A stretch of 64,000 nucleotides of DNA from DASXHZ01 sp036488085 (GTDB lineage Bacteria; Acidobacteriota; Thermoanaerobaculia; Gp7-AA8), in contig DASXHZ010000026.1 in assembly GCA_036488085.1 (NCBI GenBank), positions 61,112 to 125,111 on the forward strand, in the 5' to 3' direction. A model generated the notes under the pieces. That model saw nothing but the letters and a program-made list of their open reading frames with translations, did no database searches and was not told the DNA's origin. Below, piece after piece: positions 55,207-64,000 of the stretch (within the stretch, counting starts at the first letter, position 1; every line of letters begins with the position of its first letter). The position numbers and the translations under genes are program-made.

Positions 55207-56205
55207 ATGCGACGACGCGACATTCACAAGGCATACGAGTTCTTCGAGTACGTCCGGACGGACGCTGGTGTGCCACCAGAGGATCCGGGAGTCATCGACG
55301 TCGCGTTGCTCGACATGAACCACTCGTGGCCGAACGTCGGTCACGACTCGATCGTGCACGCATTGCTCGAGTCCGCCGAGTCGCTGGCGGCGCCGGGGCT
55401 CAAGGTTCGGGTCCTCTCGTACGACGTGCGTCGTCGGAACGCGCTACCCGACCTCGCGGGCGATCGATTCTCGCTCTACATCGGCACAGGTGGCCCGGGT
55501 CACCTCGATCCACGACTGAACGACGGCGTGAGCGAATTCGCGCAGGGGATTCACGAAACGGGTGCCTGGGAAGCTCCGCTGTTCCGGCTGTTCGACTCGA
55601 TCATCACGCATCCGACCGCCGCGCTGATGGGCGTCTGCCACACGTTCGGCCTCATGTGCCGTTGGGCGGGCGCTGCCCATCCGGAGTTGCGAGACGAGAA
55701 GAGCAGCGGCATGCCTGAGAACGTCCTCTCGCCCGCTGCCGCCGATCATCCATGGTTCTCGCGCTTCGCAGACGAGTTGCCCGACCGCCGCCATTTCCGC
55801 GTCGTCGACAACCGGCTGTTCGATCTGGTGCTCGATGGCGGCGGCGTCACGCCGATCGCGTTCGAGAATGAGCATAGCGGCACCGTCACGATGGCGGAGT
55901 TCGCCCGCTCGGGCGACATGCCGCGCGTGTGGGGTGTGAACCACCACCCGGAGATCATCGATCGCGAGCATCTGCTTGCCGTGCTTCGTGAAAAGCGAAC
56001 ACACGGCGAGGTGACGCCGCAGTGGTACGAGGAGCGCTCGCACACGCTCGAGAACGAGATGATCGGCGACGCGGAGACGCAAAGCCGCCTCACTTCCGAG
56101 TACACATTCCTCGGCGTGCTGCGCCATCATCTGCAGCGGCTGATCGCAGACGTCGCCGATAGCGGCGAGGAGAAGAGTGGATCCGCACTTTCGCGCGCTG
56201 TTTAA
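55207..56205 (+). CDS. class I glutamine amidotransferase-like protein
   Basis: A 332-residue GATase1-fold protein. The oxyanion strand GTGGPGH (93-99), nucleophile Cys144 in MGVCHTFGLM and the His/Glu pair in VNHHPEI (245-251) form a complete catalytic triad. It would release ammonia from glutamine or cleave a gamma-glutamyl bond. The partner synthase is not fused, so it may feed the neighbouring ligases or, like PuuD, hydrolyse a gamma-glutamyl product. ATG 55207 is preferred; the next gene overlaps its end by 29 bases. Confidence 0.82.
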   Translation: MRRRDIHKAYEFFEYVRTDAGVPPEDPGVIDVALLDMNHSWPNVGHDSIVHALLESAESLAAPGLKVRVLSYDVRRRNALPDLAGDRFSLYIGTGGPGHLDPRLNDGVSEFAQGIHETGAWEAPLFRLFDSIITHPTAALMGVCHTFGLMCRWAGAAHPELRDEKSSGMPENVLSPAAADHPWFSRFADELPDRRHFRVVDNRLFDLVLDGGGVTPIAFENEHSGTVTMAEFARSGDMPRVWGVNHHPEIIDREHLLAVLREKRTHGEVTPQWYEERSHTLENEMIGDAETQSRLTSEYTFLGVLRHHLQRLIADVADSGEEKSGSALSRAV

Positions 56206-57373
56206 CGCGCAGTTCACTCCCGCGATTTACGAGTCGTACGTCCGCGATCTGTCGCAGCGCTGCGATTGCACGTTCGAGTTCCGGCTCGCCGAGTCGCCAG
56301 TCTTCCTGCCGGACGACTTCAACGCCCGCGTCGTCGCGGCCGCGAACGCGATCATCGATCAGCTCTCGCATTCGGAGACGCTCTCAAAAATGAAGGCGGC
56401 GATCCCCGATCGGTGGGACGTGCCGGGCATGGACGCGCTTCCGAACTTTGCGCAGGTCGATTTCGCCGTCGTGCGCGAGAACTACGTCCTCGTCCCGAAA
56501 CTCATCGAGCTGCAAGGCTTCCCATCGCTCACTTCGATGCAAGTCGTCCAGCGCGACGCGTGGCGCGATGCTTTGCGCGGGATGGACGGGCTTGATCGGG
56601 AGTGGTCGTGTTGGTTTTCGGGAATGGATCGGGAACAGTTTCTCGACCTGGCCCGCCGCACGATCGTCGGGAATCACGATCCGGCCGAAGTGGTGCTGCT
56701 CGACATCGATCCTCCGCGACAAAAGACGGCGCCCGACTTCCATGCGACGAAACTGCTCTTCGGCGTCGACGCGGTCGATCCGCGCGAGCTGACGAAACGC
56801 GGACGCGAGTTGTGGCGCGGCAATCAACGGATCAAGCGGATCTACAACCGGATCGTCTTCGACGAGCTGATCGCAAAGAAGATCGAAGTCCCGTTCGACT
56901 ATCGCGAAGAGCTCGCCGTCGAGTGGGCACCGCATCCGAACTGGTACTGGACCTGGTCGAAGTACTCGCTGCCGTTCCTGCGGCACGAGTCGGTACCGCA
57001 GGCGACATTCGTTTCCGACCTCGAGACGATTCCCGACGACCTCTCGCGATTCGTCCTCAAGCCGCTCTTCTCGTTCGCGGGCGGCGGTGTGAACGTCGAG
57101 CCGACCGCCGCTGACGTGCGGGCGATCCCGGAAGACGAACGGCACGCCTGGTGTCTGCAGGAGAAGATCGAGTATGCGCCGGCGCTTCAGGCTGCAGACG
57201 GCGGCGGCGTGAAAGTCGAGATCCGGATGATGTTCCTTCGGCCGGACGACGAGCCGAAACCGATCCTGGCGCAGAACCTGATTCGCCTCTCGCGCGGAAA
57301 GATGCTCGGCGTCGACTTCAACAAGGAGTTCACCTGGGTCGGCTCGTCGATCGGACTTTCCGCGACGTCATGA
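56177..57373 (+). CDS. ATP-grasp-like protein of unknown substrate
   Basis: A 398-residue protein from GTG 56177 with GAGGAGAAG just upstream. ENYVLVPKLIELQGFPSL in the N-terminal half and FVLKPLFSFAGGGVNVEP, WCLQEKIEYAP, VKVEIRMMFL near the end have the order of ATP-grasp strands (lysine, glycine-rich loop, adenine-contacting EKI, Mg site), although the overall family is not one I can name. It would be a second carboxylate-amine ligase in the operon. Four-base overlap with udgX. Confidence 0.7.
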   Translation: MDPHFRALFNAQFTPAIYESYVRDLSQRCDCTFEFRLAESPVFLPDDFNARVVAAANAIIDQLSHSETLSKMKAAIPDRWDVPGMDALPNFAQVDFAVVRENYVLVPKLIELQGFPSLTSMQVVQRDAWRDALRGMDGLDREWSCWFSGMDREQFLDLARRTIVGNHDPAEVVLLDIDPPRQKTAPDFHATKLLFGVDAVDPRELTKRGRELWRGNQRIKRIYNRIVFDELIAKKIEVPFDYREELAVEWAPHPNWYWTWSKYSLPFLRHESVPQATFVSDLETIPDDLSRFVLKPLFSFAGGGVNVEPTAADVRAIPEDERHAWCLQEKIEYAPALQAADGGGVKVEIRMMFLRPDDEPKPILAQNLIRLSRGKMLGVDFNKEFTWVGSSIGLSATS

Positions 57374-57969
57374 GGCGAACGATCAACAACCTTCGCGAGG
57401 AGGCGGCCGTCTGCAAGGCGTGCGACCTCTGGCGCAAGGGCACGCAGACGGTTTTCGGCGAAGGCAAACAAACGTCCACCGTCATGTTCATCGGCGAGCA
57501 GCCAGGCGACAAGGAAGATCTCAGCGGCCGGCCGTTCGTCGGTCCCGCCGGTGCCCTGCTCGATCGCGCGCTCGAAGAGGCAGGCATTGATCGCACGAAG
57601 GTCTACGTCACGAACGTCGTGAAGCATTTCAAATGGGAGCCGCGGGGCAAGCGCCGCATTCACAAGAAGCCGAATGCGGTGGAGATCGCGGCGTGTCGTC
57701 CATGGCTCGATGCCGAGATTTCCGTCGTGAAGCCGAAGGCGATCGTCTGTCTCGGCTCGACGGCAGCAGAGGCCGTGATCGGCCCGAAGTTCCGCGTCTC
57801 GATCCAGCGTGCGCGGTTCGTCGAGTCGACGCTCGCGCCGCTCGTCACCGCGACCGTCCATCCATCCTCGATCCTCCGCGCTCCGACCGACGAAGCGCGC
57901 CACACCGAGACGAAACGCTTCATCGCCGACCTGAAGAAGATCCGGGCCGCGATCGAGCGCGCCGCCTAA
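57370..57969 (+). CDS. udgX: UdgX-type uracil-DNA glycosylase
   Basis: A 199-residue enzyme of the family 4-related UDG group. The motif GEQPGDKED (42-50) and the insertion KRRIH (94-98) are specific for UdgX, in which the histidine (His98 here) forms a covalent bond with the abasic DNA after uracil removal. C15/C18, C109 and C127 can bind the 4Fe-4S cluster and TVHPSSILR is motif 2. The ATG overlaps the preceding stop, placing a DNA-repair enzyme at the end of an amidoligase operon. Converges on the next gene with a four-base overlap. Confidence 0.95.
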   Translation: MRRTINNLREEAAVCKACDLWRKGTQTVFGEGKQTSTVMFIGEQPGDKEDLSGRPFVGPAGALLDRALEEAGIDRTKVYVTNVVKHFKWEPRGKRRIHKKPNAVEIAACRPWLDAEISVVKPKAIVCLGSTAAEAVIGPKFRVSIQRARFVESTLAPLVTATVHPSSILRAPTDEARHTETKRFIADLKKIRAAIERAA

Positions 57970-60900
57970 CGCCTCGGCGGGAGCAGCTTCGCCGGTTCGT
58001 TAGCGAGGAAATCGACGAGGTCCCCTTGAGCGGTAGCTGCGCGCGAGTCGTGAGCGCTTGCATAACAGTCACGGCGGATCCGCAGGACGTCCTCGCGCCA
58101 CGGCGGCCACGGCTCGACGGCATGTAAGGCGCCCATCGTCGTCGCCGCGCAACCGAAGACTTCGTGATCGAGGAAGATGCGCCGGAGGCGGCGTTCCTCC
58201 TCCCACTGGCCGGCCGCCCAAGGCTGCTCGAAAGTTGCCGCCATCGCCGGCGCGAGGGGGCGGACCTTGGCAATGAGCGGAGGAAGCTCGATGGCACGGC
58301 GCATCAGGTCGACGCTCGGCCATGCGTCCCGCCGGTATGCGTCGAACGCTCGCGAGATGAGCTGCGCCGCAAGCGGCATGTCGCCGCGACGATACGCGAG
58401 GCGAGCAGCGATCGCCGTCGCATCGGTCGGCGCGATCGGACGAAGAGCGTTCGCGAAGCGAAGGGCCGCCGGATCTCCCGCGTTCGCGAGCGACTCGCCC
58501 AGCATCCGCTGCTCGGCCGAATTGACCGGCTCGAACGGGTGCTGTCGCCATGCAGCCACGACATCCGCGAGATTGCCCTTGTCGTAACTCAGCGCCGCCC
58601 GCCGGCGAATCTGCAAGTCGGGCGTGACCTTCAGCGGCAGCTGATAGATGTAGGTCGTCGACGCGCGGTGCTTGGCGACCAGGTTCCAATCGATCGCGCC
58701 GCGGACTTTCAAGGGATGGTCGCCGTTCCGCGCGCGCGCATAGCTGGTCAGCTCGTCTTGATTGAAGGCCGTCTCGTCGCCAAGAGCGCGAGCGAATCCG
58801 AACTCGATGAGCGTCTGATCGTCTGTATTACGCAGCGCCTCGTTCTTCGCGATCGCGCGCGTCATCGCATCGGTCGCCACAAAGTGCGAAAGGAATCCCT
58901 CTGCACCTTGCACGTCCCACACATGCGCCAGCGCGCTCGCGAACGGTTCCATCGAGACACGCTGCCGGATCGCATCAATGTCGTAGACGATTGGCTTCTC
59001 CGTCGCCACCAGCAGAAGGTCGCCCGAATCGGTGTGCCATGTTTCGACGTTGGGAAATACGTGTCCGATCGTCGCGAAGATTGTCCGAATCGTCGATGGC
59101 TCGACCGCGTATGCCTGCAGCCATTGCAGGAATATGCCTCCGCTATTCAGTCGCGCTTTTGATGCTTGATAAAACTCTTCCGTAAAAAGGCTCGCAATTC
59201 CTGCGCGATAAGGATTCGACGGCTCCGAGAATATGATGTCGTACCGTTCCGGCGTGGCCAGGAGGACCTCGCGTGCGTCGCCGATCCGAATGTGAACCTT
59301 CGGGTTGTGCAGCACGTCGTGGTTGACCGGCGTGCACGCCTTCGCCACGCGCAGGACGGCGGGCTCCAGTTCCACGACGTCGAGGCGCTCCATCGTCGGA
59401 ACGGCGCCGAGCCACCCGGCCGTGCTGCCGGTGCCGAGGCCGATCACGAGCGAGCGCTGTGGCTTCGGATGCAGGATCGCGCCGACCAGCCCCGCCATGA
59501 CCTGCGTGCCGTCGTCACCGCGCGCGCTTCCGTCGACCTTGCCGTTCACGACGAATGCGTAGTCGTCCGGCGCGATCAGAGCGACGGCGCTCTCCCGCCC
59601 GTCGGCATCCCAGACCAAAGTGCGGCGAGCAGTCTGGATCCAGCCGCGTAAGCCGTTCGAGGTCTTCGCGATGTCGGCGCGGCCGACGCCGATTCCGCTG
59701 TGGCGCCACGCAGCCGTCGGCCCGAGCGCGAATGTGCCCGCGACCGCGATCACGGCGAAGGTTCCGGCGAAGAATGCTCGACCCGCGACTGCTGCCGCGA
59801 TCCCCAGGAGCGCGAGCAGAACGATGACGAGCCGCCACGCGCCCGGAGCGCTGAGCAGAGGGATGAGGCCGAATCCTCCCGCGAGGGAGCCGGCGATCGC
59901 GCCGGCCGTGTTCCACGCGTAGGCGTGTCCGACGTCGCGGCCGACGTCCTCGCGTCCGCTGCCGAGGAGCGAAATGAGAAGCGGAAACTGAATGCCGGCG
60001 ATGAAGGCGGCCGGAAGGACGACAACGACCGTCAGAAGCGTCCACGCCAGGACGTAGCCCTGGAATCCGAACTGGCCGAGGTCCCGGAGGAACGCCTCCG
60101 CGACAGCCAGCCGGTCACCGAGCGCGAAGGGAACCGCGATCGCCACCGCTTCTAGGGAACACGTGAGAGCGAATCCCCCTACCGTCGCGCGTCCGCCGCC
60201 GCTCCAGAACGAATACGCGGCGCCGCCGAGTCCGATCCCGAGGAGCGCGACAGCGAGGATGAGACCGAAGGTGAATGTCGATCCTCCGAGGAGTGGAGCG
60301 AGCATCCGGTACCAGACCAGCTCCATCAATAGGAACGCGAAGCCGACAATCGCGGCGGCGATGAGGATGTTGAAACGAACACGTCCCTCACGCGGCCTTC
60401 GGCCACCGTCTCCCGCCGGGAGAGGGTCGTGGGAAGCACCCACACTTCGCGCGATCACCGCAATGACCGCATTGACCAGTACCGCGAGCAACAGCGTCTT
60501 CCGGTTTCCGAAGATCTCGAGCGCGAAAAACGTGGAAACGAGCGTCCCCGTGACTGCGCCGAGCGTGTTCGCGCCGTACAGCAGCGCCAGATTCCGCCGC
60601 CCGTTGTCCTCATCCGTCTCGACCGCTCGGGCGGCCGCGGGCAGCGTTCCGCCCATCATCACCGTCGGCACAACCAGCACGATCGCGGCGAGAATCAGCC
60701 GGACGACCGTCGCCACGCCGATCCCCAGCGTTACCGAGCCGCCGTTAGCAAAGTAGATCTTTGCCACCAGCCACAGCAGGAGCTGCGATGCTACGGCCGA
60801 GACGGCGATCAGCAGCTCGAGATTGCCGTAGAGGACGAGCGGCTTCGGGTGCGCATCAGCCCGCCGGCCGAGAATTGCGCTTCCGACGCCGAGGCCGCCC

Positions 60901-61046
60901 ATGAAGATCGCGAGGACGGCGGCAGTGGCGAAGGTCGAGGCGCCGAAGATCAGCCGGAATTGACGAAACCAGACCGTCTGGTAGGTCAACGCGCACGCCC
61001 CGGAGAAGAAAAGCAGGACGGCTGGACTCGCGGTGCTGCGGCGCAT
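57966..61046 (-). CDS. membrane protein fused to spermidine-synthase-like domain and helical tail
   Basis: A 1026-residue protein. Residues 1-450 hold about twelve membrane helices resembling an MFS-type transporter; 500-720 is a Rossmann methyltransferase-like domain with SLVIGLGTGSTAGWL, LDVVELEPAV, IGDAREVLL and FSEPSNPYRAG, as in spermidine synthases; the rest is helical and TPR-like. Such fusions are widespread but their reaction is not established. A REP element forms part of the coding sequence (60384-60427) between two membrane helices, and an AT-rich rare-codon patch lies at 59131-59240. Confidence 0.88.
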   Translation of the reverse strand: MRRSTASPAVLLFFSGACALTYQTVWFRQFRLIFGASTFATAAVLAIFMGGLGVGSAILGRRADAHPKPLVLYGNLELLIAVSAVASQLLLWLVAKIYFANGGSVTLGIGVATVVRLILAAIVLVVPTVMMGGTLPAAARAVETDEDNGRRNLALLYGANTLGAVTGTLVSTFFALEIFGNRKTLLLAVLVNAVIAVIARSVGASHDPLPAGDGGRRPREGRVRFNILIAAAIVGFAFLLMELVWYRMLAPLLGGSTFTFGLILAVALLGIGLGGAAYSFWSGGGRATVGGFALTCSLEAVAIAVPFALGDRLAVAEAFLRDLGQFGFQGYVLAWTLLTVVVVLPAAFIAGIQFPLLISLLGSGREDVGRDVGHAYAWNTAGAIAGSLAGGFGLIPLLSAPGAWRLVIVLLALLGIAAAVAGRAFFAGTFAVIAVAGTFALGPTAAWRHSGIGVGRADIAKTSNGLRGWIQTARRTLVWDADGRESAVALIAPDDYAFVVNGKVDGSARGDDGTQVMAGLVGAILHPKPQRSLVIGLGTGSTAGWLGAVPTMERLDVVELEPAVLRVAKACTPVNHDVLHNPKVHIRIGDAREVLLATPERYDIIFSEPSNPYRAGIASLFTEEFYQASKARLNSGGIFLQWLQAYAVEPSTIRTIFATIGHVFPNVETWHTDSGDLLLVATEKPIVYDIDAIRQRVSMEPFASALAHVWDVQGAEGFLSHFVATDAMTRAIAKNEALRNTDDQTLIEFGFARALGDETAFNQDELTSYARARNGDHPLKVRGAIDWNLVAKHRASTTYIYQLPLKVTPDLQIRRRAALSYDKGNLADVVAAWRQHPFEPVNSAEQRMLGESLANAGDPAALRFANALRPIAPTDATAIAARLAYRRGDMPLAAQLISRAFDAYRRDAWPSVDLMRRAIELPPLIAKVRPLAPAMAATFEQPWAAGQWEEERRLRRIFLDHEVFGCAATTMGALHAVEPWPPWREDVLRIRRDCYASAHDSRAATAQGDLVDFLANEPAKLLPPRR
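60384..60427. repeat. REP element inside a coding sequence
   Basis: CCCTCACGCGGCCTTCGGCC plus CGTCTCCCGCCGGGAGAGGG, the same family as the intergenic copies, lies in frame in the membrane-fused spermidine-synthase-like gene. It encodes DPLPAGDGGRRPREGRV in a loop between two predicted helices. The gene remains open. Confidence 0.85.
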
Positions 61047-61113
61047 CAGACGGCAGCGATGCTACACATTGTGGAGTCGATCCGCGAATTGTCTCGGGAT
61101 TACCGCTGTTTTC

Positions 61114-61142
61114 TTGACCGGCACCAGACCGCCCCGTACACT
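61114..61142 (+). promoter_or_regulatory. recA promoter
   Basis: TTGACC (61114-61119), 17 bases, TACACT (61137-61142), giving a leader of about 85 bases to the recA ATG. I see no LexA box of a known type around it. Confidence 0.6.
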
Positions 61143-61232
61143 CGCCTCACCACACGAATGCCCGTCGATCGTCCTCTTCCGCGCCGCTCCTCGGCGACCT
61201 TCTTTGGACGAAATGAATGAAGGAGCAGGGCC

Positions 61233-62303
<1,071 letters not shown>

Positions 62304-62304
62304 T

Positions 62305-63006
62305 ACGCGTCTCGACCAGGCGATCGCTGCCCGCTATCCCGAGCTCTCGCGCCGCAAGGCGCGGGAGCTGATCGCGGCGAAACGCATTCTCGTCAATGAA
62401 CGGCTCGTCGCCGTCGCGTCGCGCGAAGTGAGCGACGGCGACCGGATCGCGATCATCGACGCCGCTCCCCAGCTCGACGTCATCCGCGAGACGCCCGAGT
62501 GGGTGGCGATCAACAAACCTGCCGCAATGCCTACGCAGCCTCCGCGCGATCGAGCGACTCGCTCAGCCGAGGAGTTGCTGCGCGCGAAGTACCGCGAGAT
62601 CTACCTCGTTCATCGCATCGACACGCCGACGAGCGGGATCGTCGTGTTCGCGCGAACCCGAAACGCTGCCGCGGAGCTCTCGAAGTTGTTCGCGAGCGGC
62701 GCGATGAAGAAGACCTACGTCGCGCTCGTCGCCGGCACGATCGTGCCGATGACCATTGAGACTCCAATCGACGGCAAGGAGGCGGTCACGATCGTGCGAC
62801 CGCACGCTCGGCTCGTCGAATGCGAGATCAAGACGGGGCGGACGCACCAGATCCGGATCCATCTCGCGTCGGTCGGCCACCCGGTGATGGGCGACAGGCG
62901 TTATGGCGGCGTTCAGGCGCCACGGCTGATGCTCCACGCGTGGAAGCTCGAGCACGCCAGCATCGGCGTCCTCGAAGCTCCCGTTCCGATAGACTTCGCC
63001 CCCTGA
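62305..63006 (+). CDS. RluA-family pseudouridine synthase with S4 domain, probable ACG start
   Basis: A 233-residue rRNA/tRNA pseudouridine synthase. An N-terminal S4 RNA-binding domain (TRLDQAIAARYPELSRRKAR) is followed by the catalytic VHRIDTPTSGIVVFAR (Asp nucleophile) and GRTHQIRIHLASVGHPVMGD. Homologues start MRLDQA; here that codon is ACG at 62305, preceded by GGAAG at a normal distance, and no ATG, GTG or TTG exists between the upstream in-frame stop and a GTG at 62428, which would cut off the S4 domain. So either ACG is used or the start was mutated. It begins two bases after recA and overlaps hslV by one base. Confidence 0.85.
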   Translation, partial: TRLDQAIAARYPELSRRKARELIAAKRILVNERLVAVASREVSDGDRIAIIDAAPQLDVIRETPEWVAINKPAAMPTQPPRDRATRSAEELLRAKYREIYLVHRIDTPTSGIVVFARTRNAAAELSKLFASGAMKKTYVALVAGTIVPMTIETPIDGKEAVTIVRPHARLVECEIKTGRTHQIRIHLASVGHPVMGDRRYGGVQAPRLMLHAWKLEHASIGVLEAPVPIDFAP

Positions 63007-63542
63007 TGGAAGAGATTCACGCAACTACCGTCATTTGCGTCCGTCGCGACGCCAAGGTCGCGGTCGCAGGCGATGGGCAGGTGACGGTCGGCACCACGGT
63101 CATGAAGCACGGCGCGGCGAAGGTCCGCCGCCTCTATCACGACAAGATCCTCGCCGGTTTCGCCGGCTCGGCGGCAGACGCATTCGCGCTCTTCTCGCGC
63201 TTCGAGGCGAAGCTGGAGGAGTACCGCGGCAATCTCGAACGCAGCGTCGTGGAACTGGCAAAAGACTGGCGCATGGACAAATACCTCCGTCAGCTTCAGG
63301 CGTTTCTCATCGTCGCGAGCGCCGAGAAGTCGTTCCTCATCTCCGGGACGGGCGATCTCATCCAGCCGGACGAAGACGGCATCCTCGCCATCGGCTCGGG
63401 CGGCCCTTACGCGCTCGCCGCGGCGCGCGCACTGATGAAGCACACGCCGATGACGGCCGAGGAGATCGCGCGGGAGTCGCTGCGAATCGCGTCCGAAATC
63501 TGCATCTACACGAACGACAGCATCACCGTCGAGAGCCTCTGA
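63006..63542 (+). CDS. hslV: ATP-dependent protease peptidase subunit HslV
   Basis: A 178-residue N-terminal-threonine peptidase of the HslUV (ClpQY) protease. The propeptide MEEIHA is removed to expose the catalytic Thr of TTVICVRR; AGDGQVT, SGTGDLI and IGSGGPYALAAARAL are typical. It assembles as a double hexamer capped by HslU, encoded next with a one-codon overlap. Confidence 0.97.
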   Translation: MEEIHATTVICVRRDAKVAVAGDGQVTVGTTVMKHGAAKVRRLYHDKILAGFAGSAADAFALFSRFEAKLEEYRGNLERSVVELAKDWRMDKYLRQLQAFLIVASAEKSFLISGTGDLIQPDEDGILAIGSGGPYALAAARALMKHTPMTAEEIARESLRIASEICIYTNDSITVESL

Positions 63543-64000
63543 TGGTCATCCAACTTCCAGCCCCCACCGAGTCCGCCTCGGAACGCCTCACGCCAAAAGA
63601 AATCGTCCTGGAGCTCGACAAGTACATCGTCGGGCAGCGTGCCGCCAAGCGCGCGGTCGCCATCGCGTTGCGCAATCGATGGCGGCGGCAGCAGCTGCCG
63701 AGCGACCTCCGCGATGAGATCGCGCCGAAAAACATCATCATGATCGGGCCGACGGGCGTCGGAAAGACGGAGATCGCACGCCGTCTTGCGAAGCTCACCC
63801 GCTCGCCGTTCCTGAAGATCGAGGCTTCGAAGTTCACGGAGGTCGGCTACGTCGGCCGAGACGTCGAGTCGATGGTTCGCGACCTCACTGAGCTCGGCGT
63901 CAAGCTGGTGCGGGAAGAGAAGCAGCGCGCCGTCCGCGAGGCCGCCGAGCGCAATGCACGCGAGCGAATCCTCGACATCCTTCTTCCCGACTCGCGCCGT
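63542..64000 (+). CDS. hslU: HslU unfoldase, N-terminal part (cut by window end)
   Basis: The first 153 residues of the AAA+ unfoldase that feeds HslV. LTPKEIVLELDKYIVGQ and ALRNRWRRQQL open the protein, Walker A is GPTGVGKTE and KFTEVGYVGRDVE carries the pore loop motif GYVG. The ATG overlaps the hslV stop. The I-domain begins at the window end. Confidence 0.97.
   Translation, partial: MVIQLPAPTESASERLTPKEIVLELDKYIVGQRAAKRAVAIALRNRWRRQQLPSDLRDEIAPKNIIMIGPTGVGKTEIARRLAKLTRSPFLKIEASKFTEVGYVGRDVESMVRDLTELGVKLVREEKQRAVREAAERNARERILDILLPDSRR

Overview
The window is a dense, GC-rich bacterial chromosome segment of about 60 protein genes and no rRNA or tRNA that I could recognise. A secreted protein with the VWFA-related domain typical of Acidobacteria (5477-6871), a PASTA-less Ser/Thr kinase with TPRs, the recurrent GC-rich REP-like palindromes and the housekeeping gene content point to Acidobacteriota; the exact class cannot be fixed from the sequence alone.

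Layout. 1-2.8 kb: the 3' end of uvrA, a BrnT/BrnA toxin-antitoxin locus whose toxin frame is broken, and a short protein with a strong promoter, a structured leader and an array of CATTTCGAAATG palindromes upstream. 2.9-8.7 kb: split LigD-type end-joining polymerase and ligase, VWA protein, M15 peptidase. 8.6-15.2 kb: a Doc/Fic-like toxin locus with overlapping frames, then an lhr-nei-winged-helix operon. 15.2-20 kb: MBL hydrolase, amidohydrolase, LPS-type glycosyltransferase, NfeD protease. 20-22 kb: a gene graveyard with two 21-bp-period repeat arrays that exactly bracket a duplicated 3' piece of dnaB, an esterase remnant and an orphan HEPN-like gene. 22-25.5 kb: dnaB carrying a class 3 intein in its P-loop, and a PpiC/SurA isomerase. 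25.5-36.7 kb: MutS-like ATPase, cupredoxin-like protein, kinase-TPR, desaturase, repeat protein, hutU, nth, yidD, mazG. 36.7-43 kb: two histidine kinases, the second leading into a PhoU-like/PiT phosphate-uptake pair. 43-46 kb: rpmE, DUF1385, prfA, then a fourth 21-bp array. 46-52.3 kb: a three-domain GH18-deacetylase-glycosyltransferase fusion, an ABC exporter pair and a secreted protein. 52.3-58 kb: a compact operon of two ATP-grasp-like proteins, a GCS2-type carboxylate-amine ligase, a class I glutamine-amidotransferase-like protein and UdgX, with an esterase divergent to it. 58-64 kb: membrane-fused spermidine synthase-like protein, recA, an RluA-type pseudouridine synthase apparently starting at ACG, hslV and the start of hslU.

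How it works together. DNA repair is over-represented (UvrA, LigD pol and ligase, Nei, Lhr, Nth, UdgX, RecA, a MutS relative). The most novel signals are (1) four intergenic arrays with different sequence but the same 21-bp (two helical turns) period, two of them enclosing a captured dnaB fragment, (2) the amidoligase-like operon, which looks like a route to an unknown peptide-like product, and (3) several conserved reading frames (rluA, doc, mutS-like, desaturase) with no canonical start codon where homologues would start.
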